The notes under the pieces: generated by a model | Seen by the model: only the letters and a program-made list of their open reading frames with translations | What the model was told of the DNA's origin: nothing | Databases searched by the model: none | Source: Paludibaculum fermentans | Lineage (GTDB): Bacteria > Acidobacteriota > Terriglobia > Bryobacterales > Bryobacteraceae | Length of the DNA stretch: 64,000 nt | Assembly: GCF_015277775.1 (NCBI RefSeq) | Contig: NZ_CP063849.1 | Span: 5,843,501-5,907,500 of the forward strand | Direction of reading: 5' to 3' | Made by a program: the position numbers and the translations under genes | Shown here: positions 26,152 through 34,885 of the stretch, in pieces | Numbering within the stretch: the first letter of the stretch is position 1 | Layout of the letters: each line of letters begins with the position of its first letter

Positions 26152-26282
26152 AGCCCACGCGAAGCGCCGGCCGCCATCCGCGCCCTCTGCAATGGGAGCT
26201 GTGGGCCGGGCTGCTGCCGGGACTCTACATGGCGTTGATCGGCTTGGGCGGGCTCGTGTGGCTCTCCTGCGCCGGAGCCTAG
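26148..26282 (+). CDS. 44-residue single-helix membrane protein
   Basis: Starting at GTG 26148 inside the stop of the previous gene, the frame encodes a basic N-terminus (KPTRSAGRHPRP) and one hydrophobic helix, WAGLLPGLYMALIGLGGLVW, ending in SCAGA. GGAAGGG lies just upstream. The four-base overlap, SD and clean membrane helix argue that it is real although it is below usual length cut-offs. Function unknown; it may anchor or partner the CxxC protein. Confidence 0.45.
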   Translation: MKPTRSAGRHPRPLQWELWAGLLPGLYMALIGLGGLVWLSCAGA

Positions 26283-26369
26283 TGGCGCTGGCCCTACCTG
26301 GAAACAATAGGAGCACGGTCGCCTGCGGGTACACCGTGCTCCTCAAGCTACGCCGGTCGGCCAGGAGCC

Positions 26370-28523
26370 TTATCTGTGCGCACTGGGATCGCCGGTCGGC
26401 GGCGGAGCCAGGTCCTCCTGCGCCGGTGCGCCCAGCAACTCCTGGAACAGCGGCTTCAAAGCGTCCGCCCAGGCCTGATATGCCGGCTCCACCGGGTGGA
26501 GCTTGTCCGCGCTCATCATGCCCGGCCTCAGCACGCCCTGGCTGTCCGCCAGTTTGTCGTTGATATTCAGATACCGCACCTTCGCGCCGTCCGCCGTCTT
26601 CGCCAGATTGGCGTTGATCCCGTTGATCACCGGCATCGCCGCCATGTTGTCGTTGCGCGGGAAGATTCCGGTGACGATGATCGTTGCGTTGGGCGCCTTG
26701 CTCCTGATCGCATCGACGACAGCTTGCAGCCCCTTGCTGACATCCGCGATCAGGGCGTCTTCCGAACCCCGCACCGTCCTGGAGCCGATGTTGTTCGTGC
26801 CGGCCATCACCACGACGACCTTCGGGTTCACCCCTTCCAACTCCCCATTGTTGAGGCGCCACAGAATGTTCTGGGTCCGGTCTCCCCCCCAACCGAAATC
26901 GGCGGCGTTCCAGCCGGAGAAATTGCGCTTCCAGTTGGCCAGAAACTCGGGATAATCCGTGGCGCCCCAGCGCCGCGTAATCGAATCCCCCTCGAAGTAG
27001 ATGTCGATCCGCCCCTTCTTGGCCTTCTCCACCAGTTGTCCGTGCGCGACGATCGAATTTGCGTCCATGCGCGGCGCCGCCACATCCGCCGCAATCGGCG
27101 GAGCCGGCTCTCCCACATACGAAATGAACTTGCTCGCCCACGGGAGGAAGTACTTCCAGTTCGGGCCGTCCGTGTGACCGCCGTCGTGCTGCCGCCACGC
27201 CAGTTGCCCTTCCAGCAGGCTGACATTCACACCCGGCATCTTGGCCGTCCGGTAATCCCCGGTCACGCCGATGTCCTTTACCCCAAGCAGCCGGAACACC
27301 GGACCCGCGGCCACCGTCGCCATGAAGCTCCCCTGTTGGTCGAGCCACTTCGCGTCGCCCTTCTCCGGAATCCCATAGCTGATGAACGTGAGCCGCGGCG
27401 CGCACAGCGCAATCAGTTCGTGCGAGTCCACCGGCACATCGCCCGCGTTCTTGCTCCCAACCGTCGCCTCCGCCGCGCCATACTTCAGGAAATTGCCGGC
27501 CATCCAGTGGTATTCGCCGGAGCCCGTCAGGTTCTCCACGGCCTCACCAAAGTTGCGGCGGTGCGGCTTGGCCCCACCTTCCCCCGAGGAGCCCACCAGC
27601 ACCAGCGCGAACCGCGTGTCGTACGCCATCGTCACGAGAGCCGCTTTCCCATACCGCGAGACCCCCTCGATGCCCACATGCTTCGCATCGACAGCTGCAT
27701 CGGTCTCCAGATAATCCAACCCCCGTGAAGCACCCCAACCCCAGGCCCGCAGCGCGCCCCAGTCCTCCGGCTTCCTCGGCTGGCCCTTGTTCACCAGCCC
27801 GATGATGCCCTTGGTCAGTCCCGCGCCGTTGTCGGCCTGCACGCTGCCCGGATTCAGCAGCGCGTAGCCCCAGCCCGCCGCGATCAACTGCATCGTCGAT
27901 GGCGGATCCGTCCCCGCCATGGCCGCAAATCGGGCCATGGCTGCCGGCAGCGGCGTGGGAGGCAGCGCCGCCCGGCCGAACATCATCATCACCGGAACCG
28001 GCTTCTTCGTCCAAGCCGGAGTCACCACCACCATCTGGATCTCCACACTGATCGCAGGGCACAGGCTGTTATCCGCACGGCCCGTGAGCTCCTTCGCGAT
28101 GACTGGATACGGCCCCACCATGTCGTTTACTGTCTTGGTAACAGTCCACGTGATCTTCGGAACGACGGGAGGAACCCGGCCCAGCACCTCACGGTCAAAG
28201 TCCTCCACGATCTCCGGCCGCCGCTGCTTCCACCACGCCTCAGCCGTCGTGACCGGCTGCCCGTTCTTCAACGTCAGAACGGCCGGGTAGTCCGGAAAGG
28301 GATTGGCCGTGGCTTCGTCGTAGTTCGCATGATTCGGCGCGCTCTCGTTCCCGCTCGGACCCGGCCGCAGCGCCTTGATGCCGAGCTGCTCCATCATATT
28401 GCGATGGTCTTCGGCGGCGGTCCAGTTTTTCGGTTCAGGAGACTGGCCGTTCACTGCAAACAGCATCGAAGCAGCGAACAACAGGGACATTGAGCGGGAC
28501 AGGCAATTGGGGCGGCTAGGCAT
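26370..28523 (-). CDS. Exported CE15 glucuronoyl-esterase / SGNH-esterase fusion
   Basis: 717 residues from ATG 28523 (SD GGGAG 6 nt upstream), with a signal peptide ending near FAVNGQ. Residues ~80-460 are a CE15 4-O-methyl-glucuronoyl methylesterase: nucleophile Ser289 in EGVSRYGKAAL and a late HDGGHTDGPNW that supplies the histidine. Residues ~500-700 are an SGNH hydrolase of the PAF-acetylhydrolase type: Ser514 in FEGDSITRRWG, GWGGDRTQNILW, MAGTNNI and the DKLHP catalytic pair. CE15 enzymes break lignin-glucuronoxylan ester bonds; the second domain could remove acetyl groups from the same polymer. The upstream frame to 28697 is not part of the gene. Confidence 0.85.
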   Translation of the reverse strand: MPSRPNCLSRSMSLLFAASMLFAVNGQSPEPKNWTAAEDHRNMMEQLGIKALRPGPSGNESAPNHANYDEATANPFPDYPAVLTLKNGQPVTTAEAWWKQRRPEIVEDFDREVLGRVPPVVPKITWTVTKTVNDMVGPYPVIAKELTGRADNSLCPAISVEIQMVVVTPAWTKKPVPVMMMFGRAALPPTPLPAAMARFAAMAGTDPPSTMQLIAAGWGYALLNPGSVQADNGAGLTKGIIGLVNKGQPRKPEDWGALRAWGWGASRGLDYLETDAAVDAKHVGIEGVSRYGKAALVTMAYDTRFALVLVGSSGEGGAKPHRRNFGEAVENLTGSGEYHWMAGNFLKYGAAEATVGSKNAGDVPVDSHELIALCAPRLTFISYGIPEKGDAKWLDQQGSFMATVAAGPVFRLLGVKDIGVTGDYRTAKMPGVNVSLLEGQLAWRQHDGGHTDGPNWKYFLPWASKFISYVGEPAPPIAADVAAPRMDANSIVAHGQLVEKAKKGRIDIYFEGDSITRRWGATDYPEFLANWKRNFSGWNAADFGWGGDRTQNILWRLNNGELEGVNPKVVVVMAGTNNIGSRTVRGSEDALIADVSKGLQAVVDAIRSKAPNATIIVTGIFPRNDNMAAMPVINGINANLAKTADGAKVRYLNINDKLADSQGVLRPGMMSADKLHPVEPAYQAWADALKPLFQELLGAPAQEDLAPPPTGDPSAHR

Positions 28524-28710
28524 CGTGGACTCCCGGAATTGGCAGCACCTAGTGTATCGATTCATTTCCCCGGTTGCAGGCCCTTGGGGGAGGCATGCAC
28601 GAGCCAGCTCGCCGGCTTCCAGCCTGATTTGCAGCCTGGACCGGTGCCCGGATAGCCTCTCAATCCAGCCTTTCCACTTCAGCCTCACCTTCCACACTCC
28701 AGCGGGAAGC

Positions 28711-28716
28711 TAAAAT
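28711..28716 (+). promoter_or_regulatory. -10-like TAAAAT six bases before ATG 28723
   Basis: TAAAAT (five of six -10 bases) is followed by six bases and the start codon of the WG-repeat lipoprotein gene. GGGAAG lies too far upstream (12 nt) to be a good SD. A leaderless transcript is possible. Confidence 0.4.
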
Positions 28717-28722
28717 TCATCC

Positions 28723-29886
28723 ATGAGGTTGCTGGCCCTATTCACCCTCCTCGCCACAGTTCTCAATGGGTGCGAATCCGTCACCTTGATCTGGATGCCC
28801 TTCACCAATTCCGCCGATCCGCTCTTTCGCATCATTGAGAATGACCGCGCCGGATACATCGACGCCCAGGGGCGCGTCGTGATCCCGCCGACCCTTCGGT
28901 TCATGAGCGAGGGCGGCCAGGCTTTTCACGACGGTCTGCTTTCGCTTGGGATATCGGCTGGCCCATTCCTCGACAGCAAGGGGCAAAAGGTTCTGGACAA
29001 CCACTTCTATCGCGTCTGGAACTTCTCCGAAGGCCTGGCCGCGGCCATGGAGACCTCAGAATCCGCTTGGGGCTACATCGACCGCTCCGGCCAGTTCGTG
29101 ATCCCACCGAAGTTTCCGTTCTATCCAAAAGGCGCGGTTAGTGACTTCTCGGAAGGGCTGGCCGCCGTCGAAGTGGAAGGGAAACTCGGCTACATCGATC
29201 GCACGGGCGCTTTCGTGATTCCGCCTCAATTCGCAGCCGGAACCAGCTTCGAGAATGGCCTCGCCCGGGTGGTGGTGAATGGGCCCTGTTCCTACATGAA
29301 CTACGATTCCGCTGACCCCTGTATGGCCATGTCCCCTGCGGTGGCACCTACCACGCGAAACGACGCGGAGAAACCGCCCGCTCCAACCCGCCAATGCCAG
29401 TGGATCTTCATCGACAAGACCGGCCGCAGAGCGATCTCCTCCCAATTTGAAGGTGCCATGGCCTTCCACGAAGGACTGGCGGCCGTCCGCTCCGGGGACC
29501 AATGGGGCTTCCTCAATCGCCAGGGCGCCTACGAGATCTACCCGGCCTTCGAAGCGGTGCATTCTTTCTCCGACGGCCTGGCCCTGGTGTCGAACGGCAA
29601 GGACAGCGGCTTCATCGACAGGACAGGAGCCCTCAAAATCCGCGTCGACTACTACCACGCGAAACCGTTCTCAGAAGGCCTGACCGTCATCCGGACACCC
29701 GAGGACCGCTACATCTACGTCGACACCACCGGCAAACAGGCGATCCCGGAAACCTTTCTCCTGGCCAGCCGTTTCTTCCACGGCCTGGCCCACGTCAAGC
29801 TGACCTCAACCTCCAAGTTCGGACGCAGCGGCACCTACGCCTACATCGATAAAACCGGCAAACGTGTGTACGAGTACACGCGCTGA
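28723..29886 (+). CDS. WG-repeat lipoprotein
   Basis: 387 residues. The N-terminus MRLLALFTLLATVLNGC ends in a lipobox cysteine at residue 17. The rest is made of WG/KWG-type beta repeats, each about 45-55 residues long and marked by GYIDAQGRVVIPP, GYIDRSGQFVIPP, GYIDRTGAFVIPP, IFIDKTGRRAIS, GFLNRQGAYEIYP and YAYIDKTGKR, separated by FSEGLAAV-type links. The repeats should build a beta-propeller on a lipid anchor in the periplasm or outer membrane. Ligand unknown. It is divergent from the CE15-SGNH gene. Confidence 0.85.
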   Translation: MRLLALFTLLATVLNGCESVTLIWMPFTNSADPLFRIIENDRAGYIDAQGRVVIPPTLRFMSEGGQAFHDGLLSLGISAGPFLDSKGQKVLDNHFYRVWNFSEGLAAAMETSESAWGYIDRSGQFVIPPKFPFYPKGAVSDFSEGLAAVEVEGKLGYIDRTGAFVIPPQFAAGTSFENGLARVVVNGPCSYMNYDSADPCMAMSPAVAPTTRNDAEKPPAPTRQCQWIFIDKTGRRAISSQFEGAMAFHEGLAAVRSGDQWGFLNRQGAYEIYPAFEAVHSFSDGLALVSNGKDSGFIDRTGALKIRVDYYHAKPFSEGLTVIRTPEDRYIYVDTTGKQAIPETFLLASRFFHGLAHVKLTSTSKFGRSGTYAYIDKTGKRVYEYTR

Positions 29887-30528
29887 GTGGGCGAAGAAGA
29901 GACACTCGCCCCAATGGAAAACGCACTCAAATCACGCTGATCAACAGAGAGCGTCGAAAAGCTTCTGAGGAATCCCTCACGGCCCACCGTGCCGCCAAGG
30001 CGGACCAGACCGCAACGAACCCCGACCGTCAGGGAGGGGTCCCCACCGCGCTACGAACCGCGACTGGCATGAAGCGGGCCTCGGCCACCCACGCGTCTTC
30101 AACGAAGCGGATAGCCACCGAAAGCTCCACTCAATGCAGCAGCGCAACCCTTTGCCGGCCCGTCTTCAAGTGAGCACTGTACGACCCCTGCTGTCCGCCA
30201 AAGTGGAGGAAAGCTCCGCTGGACCCAAACCCGTAGGACGGCGGACCCCCTGGTCCGCGGGCGACCCCCTGGTCGACCACCCGGACGCTCTTCGCCACCC
30301 ACCGGCCTGACTTTCAACAGAGGCCCAGCATGGCCCCACGGGCCGCCAAAGCCGAGGAAGCCGCAAATTGAGCCGCGAACGTGAAGCGGATAGCCCGCTG
30401 AACGGCTGCAACGACCCCATCCATGCGACCCTTTGCCAGCGCGTCTTCAATTGGGTTGGGCAACCCCGAGCGGCATCGGCAGTGAATCCTCAAGCAAAGC
30501 GACAGTCCCGCACATCCGGCTCCCCCGC
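29887..30528. repeat. Gene-free region with degenerate direct repeats and REP-like hairpins
   Basis: No gene is seen in 642 bp. Two imperfect direct copies of ~66 bp run from GAAGCGGATAGCC to CGTCTTCAA (30104-30169 and 30383-30450). Between them, GCGGACC-CCCT-GGTCCGC (30241-30258) and CGACC-CCCT-GGTCG (30262-30275) are tandem short hairpins. Several words recur on the far side of the DUF4132 cassette: AACCGCGACTGGCA (30056-30069 and 34412-34425), TGGTCCGCGG (30251-30260 and 34531-34540) and a 23-mer starting ATGGCCC (30330-30352 and 34437-34459, two mismatches). Confidence 0.6.
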
Positions 30529-33500
30529 CTACCGCGCATCAATCTGGCGGTTGATCGTCGTGTCCTTGATCTTCTTATCCTCCGCCAGCAGAAAGGCCTT
30601 GCTCAAAATGACAGCCAGGGTCAGGTCCCCTTCGAACGGCAGATAGATCTCGCCCTCGGCTGATCCGGCCCGGGCATCCCGCACGATGCACAGATACTGG
30701 TCATTCGGCTCCATCAGGATATTGCCGGAGCCCAGGTGGATCTTGTACGTCCGCCGGTCGCCACGCACCTCCAGGAATCGCTCGGTCAGGGTGCACCGGC
30801 CCGCGATCTTCAATCGCGGCACCAGCCTCTGCAGCGTTTCGCGTCTTGTGACCGCTGTGGCCGAAAGCGCCCCAAAGGAATAGGACGCCCAATAATTGCC
30901 GTGTTGCGCGGCATGACCGCCATCCTGCCACGTAGGATCGTTGCCGATCGAAGACACCCCGACAAACAGATCCACATCCCGCATGATCTCGGAGAGCACC
31001 AGCTCTGGAATCTGGTCGAGCCTCAGCGGTTCGTTGATGTTCTCAACCCCTGGTCCCATCGCATTCGCACAGTAGCCGCCGCCACCGGCATGAGCCGCAT
31101 TCTGCGCGGCGCCGATTCGATAGAAACGCACTTGGTCGGTGGCAAGCCGGTGGTAGACCCCCGCGTCGTTCGTATCCGCGCCATAGTCTGTCCCCACGCC
31201 CTCCACCCAGAACTCAGCCCGCAGCCCCCAGGCCGTCAATTCGCGGCTGGCGGGTGGATAGGAATCGTCCACCAACAGCCGGAGCTTATTCTTCCACCGC
31301 CGGGCTCCGCAGAGAGCGTTGAACTGGTGCTGCCGGAGGATGTGGCCCGCGAACCGGTTCGAATAAGTGGAGGTCTGCTGCTCTGCATCGGTCAGCAGAT
31401 AGACTTCCCGATGGGCCTGCTTGAAGGGCTGCACAATGTCCAGTTCTTCAATCCTGCGGCGCCAGGCAACCACTTCGTCGATGCTCTTGCCCGTGGGATG
31501 CCACAGCGAGACCAGGGCACCCTCAGGAATCTCATGGCGGTTGCCCTGCACATCCAGAGCCTCGCCATCCGCTACCGTAACCGCGGTCTCCCCGATTGAC
31601 CAGATGAGCCGCCGCCCAATCGTGCCAACCAGTGGATGATCGACGTACCGCTCTCTCCACACTTCCGCCGGCCAACTCTTCCGTTCCAGGAACAGGGCAT
31701 CCACCCGGTCCCGCTGCGCCGACAGCATCGACTTCACGTCGCTGAGCCCCTGCTGAAGCTCCTTGAGTGTTTCGCCCCCGCTCTTCTTCACCGCCGCCGG
31801 AATCGACTTCAGCGGCTTTCCCTTCGCATCGAACCACTTCAGTTCGGCCTCGCTGCCCGTCACGGCCAACTCCGCCCGGTATTCGCCGAATACCTCCTCG
31901 CGCCGGCCGACACTCTCCAGCCCACAGGCCGGCACGCTCATCTCTTCAACCTGATCGCGCGGCAACTCCAGCGCCTGGGCAGCCCCATCGAAGGCTTTCT
32001 CGATCTCCTTCTGCGCTGTCCCGAAGCGCACTCTCACCTTCAGCATGGCCAACTGCCCCATCGCCTCCGGTGAAACCATCTCAGACAACGCATAGACCGC
32101 CGCATTCCCCGCCTTGACCGCGCGCGGCCCGATGCCCGGAATCTTCTTGTAACTGGAAAGCGCGACGGAGCCCACCAGGCGCGCCAGCCCCGCGGGCTGG
32201 GGGAGCAGCGGGATCGACCACAGCAGGCCTCTCAAAGCATTGGCGTTCTCGTCATGCATGGAGTCAGCCGCGCCGCGCGTGTCACCGAGAAATCCAGGGG
32301 CCTTCAGCAGAGTCCGCCCGCGCGCCACCAGCGGCAACCACCTCTCCATCGCCTCGCGGAACTGAGCTTCCCCCAGTTCCGCCACGAGGAGCATCGTGGC
32401 CTTCTTCCATTTGCCCGAAGGCCTCGAGGAACTGGCCCCCAACAGGTGCTCCAGCAGCTTGACCCATCTGGAACGGGACGCTCCGTCAAGGCTGGCAATG
32501 TCTGCGTTCAATGCATCACTCCAGGCTTCTCCGGGTACCAGGTAAAAGCGCGCGGAGTCGCCAATCCATTCCGTGATTCGCTCGATCTCCGGAGCACCGA
32601 TCCCTAACGGCGGTCCGCTGACCCTAGCCCCGCGCCAAAGATGAAGCACGAATCGCTCTCCGTCACTCAGGTTTGCTCCGTTACCGGTAAACTCCTCAAT
32701 AGCGTTGAGGACCGTCTCTATCAGCCTCTCAGGCAACTGATCCGAGGCAGCTCTCATCGAGAGATACAACAGGAAGTCGAATAGTCCCTCGCGATCGAAC
32801 TGCGCTCCCGAAGCGATCAACGTCCGGGCAATGGCCGCGACGGCATAGTTGGCCTGCCACACCCGCGTATTCAGGTAGTCGGGACTGGAGCCCAGCAGCG
32901 TTTCCAGATAACGCTCAGCCGCGGCCAGCATCATCCGCCCTCGTCGCGGAGGGTCGAGCGCCAACACTTCCCGGCCCGCCGCGAAATTGCCGAGAACGGG
33001 GTTGTGGTAACTGTCGGCTTCCAGGATCTCTGTCAGTAGTTCCGTCAGCTTGCCGTGCTCCCAACTCAGCGGGGATCCGGGGGGTAGTGGGAAACGGTCC
33101 GGCTCAATCTGAACGCCGGTGTGCTCTGGAACGGTATTCGTGATCCCAAGCGCCAGCTTGAGGTTGTTCAGGACCAAGGGCGTGCCCACCGGCGCGGGCT
33201 CGGGCGGCGGAGCGGCCGTCCTGGGCGGTTCCACCTCTTCTGTCGCAAGCCCCGCCCGCCCGCAAATCTGCTCGAGCGTCGTGCCCATCCGGCTGGACTC
33301 CCGGTTGTGCGAACTTCGCAGCGCTACCGCAAAGGCGCGCGTAGCCTCGCGCAGCTCCGTGTCCAGTTCATGCGCGGCTATGTAGCGTTGAATTGCCTGG
33401 GTCAACATCGAGACCGAAACCTGATAAAAGCTCGGATGGTTGGGTCCGATGCACCATTCGATCAAAGCCAACAGGTCACTCCTCGTGAAAGGCAGCGCCC

Positions 33501-33861
33501 GGCGCAGCAGTGCGGAGATCAGCGATTCCACCGCCTGCCGCGGAGTCCACCACCGGATCCACTCGGGGTGCGTTTGCGGATTGAGGCGGTCCATGTCCGT
33601 CTTGCCTTCTGCACGAACTCGCGCCACCTGCGCATCGAAGTAACTTACCTGCTCCAGGCAGGCCAGGATCAACCGCCTGGCTCCCTCCGGCGGCGTCTCC
33701 CACAGAATGCGGCCGCTCTCCGTGGACTTTATCTCGAGTGGTCGGAAGAACCCGCCGTAGGCCACCGGCCGCGCCACATCGCGAATCCAGCGGCTGATGG
33801 CCTCATGCTCGGAGCCAAGCGGATGGCCGGCTTGCGGCGGAAACTCCTCGATCTTCGCCAC
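30529..33861 (-). CDS. DUF4132-domain giant protein (MolR-like)
   Basis: 1110 residues, no signal peptide or membrane helix. The N-terminal ~650 residues are helical and HEAT-like. The C-terminal ~280 residues match the DUF4132 pattern: VADGEALDVQGNRHEIPEGA, then LVSLWHPTG, and IVQPFKQAHREVYLLTDAEQ, with the late GEIYLPFEGDLTLAVILSKA. The family is large, cytosolic and of unknown activity; in E. coli the related MolR was linked to molybdate regulation and in other bacteria such genes sit with AAA/MoxR or WGR proteins. The GTG start at 33861 follows the stop of the Gly-Gly protein by 3 nt with GGGGG as SD, so the two are translated together. No terminator is clear at 30529. Confidence 0.8.
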   Translation of the reverse strand: MAKIEEFPPQAGHPLGSEHEAISRWIRDVARPVAYGGFFRPLEIKSTESGRILWETPPEGARRLILACLEQVSYFDAQVARVRAEGKTDMDRLNPQTHPEWIRWWTPRQAVESLISALLRRALPFTRSDLLALIEWCIGPNHPSFYQVSVSMLTQAIQRYIAAHELDTELREATRAFAVALRSSHNRESSRMGTTLEQICGRAGLATEEVEPPRTAAPPPEPAPVGTPLVLNNLKLALGITNTVPEHTGVQIEPDRFPLPPGSPLSWEHGKLTELLTEILEADSYHNPVLGNFAAGREVLALDPPRRGRMMLAAAERYLETLLGSSPDYLNTRVWQANYAVAAIARTLIASGAQFDREGLFDFLLYLSMRAASDQLPERLIETVLNAIEEFTGNGANLSDGERFVLHLWRGARVSGPPLGIGAPEIERITEWIGDSARFYLVPGEAWSDALNADIASLDGASRSRWVKLLEHLLGASSSRPSGKWKKATMLLVAELGEAQFREAMERWLPLVARGRTLLKAPGFLGDTRGAADSMHDENANALRGLLWSIPLLPQPAGLARLVGSVALSSYKKIPGIGPRAVKAGNAAVYALSEMVSPEAMGQLAMLKVRVRFGTAQKEIEKAFDGAAQALELPRDQVEEMSVPACGLESVGRREEVFGEYRAELAVTGSEAELKWFDAKGKPLKSIPAAVKKSGGETLKELQQGLSDVKSMLSAQRDRVDALFLERKSWPAEVWRERYVDHPLVGTIGRRLIWSIGETAVTVADGEALDVQGNRHEIPEGALVSLWHPTGKSIDEVVAWRRRIEELDIVQPFKQAHREVYLLTDAEQQTSTYSNRFAGHILRQHQFNALCGARRWKNKLRLLVDDSYPPASRELTAWGLRAEFWVEGVGTDYGADTNDAGVYHRLATDQVRFYRIGAAQNAAHAGGGGYCANAMGPGVENINEPLRLDQIPELVLSEIMRDVDLFVGVSSIGNDPTWQDGGHAAQHGNYWASYSFGALSATAVTRRETLQRLVPRLKIAGRCTLTERFLEVRGDRRTYKIHLGSGNILMEPNDQYLCIVRDARAGSAEGEIYLPFEGDLTLAVILSKAFLLAEDKKIKDTTINRQIDAR

Positions 33862-33864
33862 GGC

Positions 33865-34269
33865 TTAGCCCCCTACCAACGGCACGAGCTTGACGAAACT
33901 GATCTTCGTAGAAGGTCCGGCCGCGATCTCCTCGTCCAGGCTCTCCACCTGCCGGTCGTCGACGATCACGAAGTAGGCATTCCGGGCAAACCCGTCCAGC
34001 GCCCGCGCAAACTGCGCCTCCCAATCAATCGGCGCGCGTTTCCGGAAGCGAGGCTCCGCCTTGTCGCTGTTGAGGACCCGTTCCGTCTCGGTTGGTTGAA
34101 CCAGGCCCTGGAATGCCTTTCCATCATCGCGGCGGTTGAACGCCCGCACCTCCTGATGGACGCGTTCCCTGATCAGCTCGCGGACCGTAATTCGTTCGGT
34201 CAGGAACTCGACCGACACTTCGTGCAGGGACTGACCCGAAGGCGTTTCGTCCCGGATGCAAAGCAGCAT
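33865..34269 (-). CDS. Beta-grasp (ubiquitin-like) candidate protein ending in Gly-Gly
   Basis: 134 residues from ATG 34269 (SD GAGG 8 nt upstream; the GTG at 34317 is less well placed). Strand 1-2 segment SLHEVSVEFLTERITVREL, helix IRERVHQEVRAFN, then a polar loop of ~45 residues, strand FVIVDDRQVESLDEEI and the last strand ISFVKLVPLVGG, which ends the protein in Gly-Gly. The order strand-strand-helix-loop-strand-turn-strand and the free C-terminal GG match ubiquitin, ThiS and MoaD-like proteins. It is the first gene of a two-gene operon with DUF4132. No E1-like, E2-like or JAB gene is in the window. The fold and any conjugation or sulfur-carrier role are inference. Confidence 0.7.
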   Translation of the reverse strand: MLLCIRDETPSGQSLHEVSVEFLTERITVRELIRERVHQEVRAFNRRDDGKAFQGLVQPTETERVLNSDKAEPRFRKRAPIDWEAQFARALDGFARNAYFVIVDDRQVESLDEEIAAGPSTKISFVKLVPLVGG

Positions 34270-34885
34270 TCTGGAATCCTCGCGGCGAAAGCCGAAGCAA
34301 TTTCCGTCAGTACTCACGGATGAACTTCAGATTGTACCGGGAATTCTGCCGCAATGACTCAGGCCAGCCTCCGCCCCCCGCGAGGCCCTCAGCGCTCGCA
34401 ACCGCGCTGCAAACCGCGACTGGCAAGGAGTCCCCCATGGCCCTGCGGGCCGCCAAAGCGAATGAAGCCGGGCCCCCACATCCCCAGTCCCGGAGCGCAG
34501 CGACGGGCTACGCGGGCGGCTTCAACGGAGTGGTCCGCGGACACATGCGCCTCTCTTGACCCCAGCCAGGCGCCTTTTGCGACCTGCCCGGCCAGACGGT
34601 GCCCGCCGCGACAGAAGAATATCTCTCTTCAAATCAACCGCTTCCCAAAAACCGTGCCGAAAAGCCGGGGATCGGCCTGCTATCATCTCCGCGGATCCGG
34701 AGGGTGTGTCCGCCCGGGTCCCAGTCGTGGGGCACCCGGTGCCGCGCGAAGGCTCTTTGACATTTAAACCGCCGCGTCGCCTGGGGCCGCCCCACGCCCG
34801 CACTCATTCGAAAAATTCGCATTCGAACCAATTAACTAATTAATTATCAATAAGATGCGTTTTCAAACGAACCCAACGCAACCGC
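34270..34885. other. Gene-free region upstream of the Gly-Gly/DUF4132 operon
   Basis: About 616 bp without a credible gene. Near 34331-34336 the minus strand reads TACAAT, a plausible -10 for the operon. At 34412-34540 lie the repeat words shared with 29887-30528. Hairpins GGCAC/GTGCC (~34732-34744) and TGGGG-CCG-CCCCA (~34779-34791) are followed by an unusually AT-rich 50-bp patch (34805-34856, with TTCGAA and AATTAA palindromes). The patch follows the 3' end of the HAD gene. Confidence 0.55.
34331..34336 (-). promoter_or_regulatory. -10 box TACAAT upstream of the Gly-Gly/DUF4132 operon
   Basis: TACAAT on the minus strand, 61 bp before ATG 34269. The best -35 candidate (AGTCAT at 17 bp) is weak, so an activator may be needed. 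Confidence 0.4.

Noticed and set aside
26113-27405. 430-codon minus-strand frame overlapping the SGNH half of the fusion
   Set aside because: Gly/Arg-rich out-of-frame shadow; the in-frame fusion carries intact catalytic motifs.
33121-34323. 400-codon plus-strand open frame opposite the Gly-Gly and DUF4132 genes
   Set aside because: Shadow frame: low-complexity His/Arg/Leu/Gln composition, no SD, no domain, and the minus-strand genes have clear family motifs.
34740-34860. TCTTTGACATTT followed by GC-rich hairpins and an AT-rich patch, resembling a CRISPR leader
   Set aside because: No repeat-spacer array and no cas gene is present.
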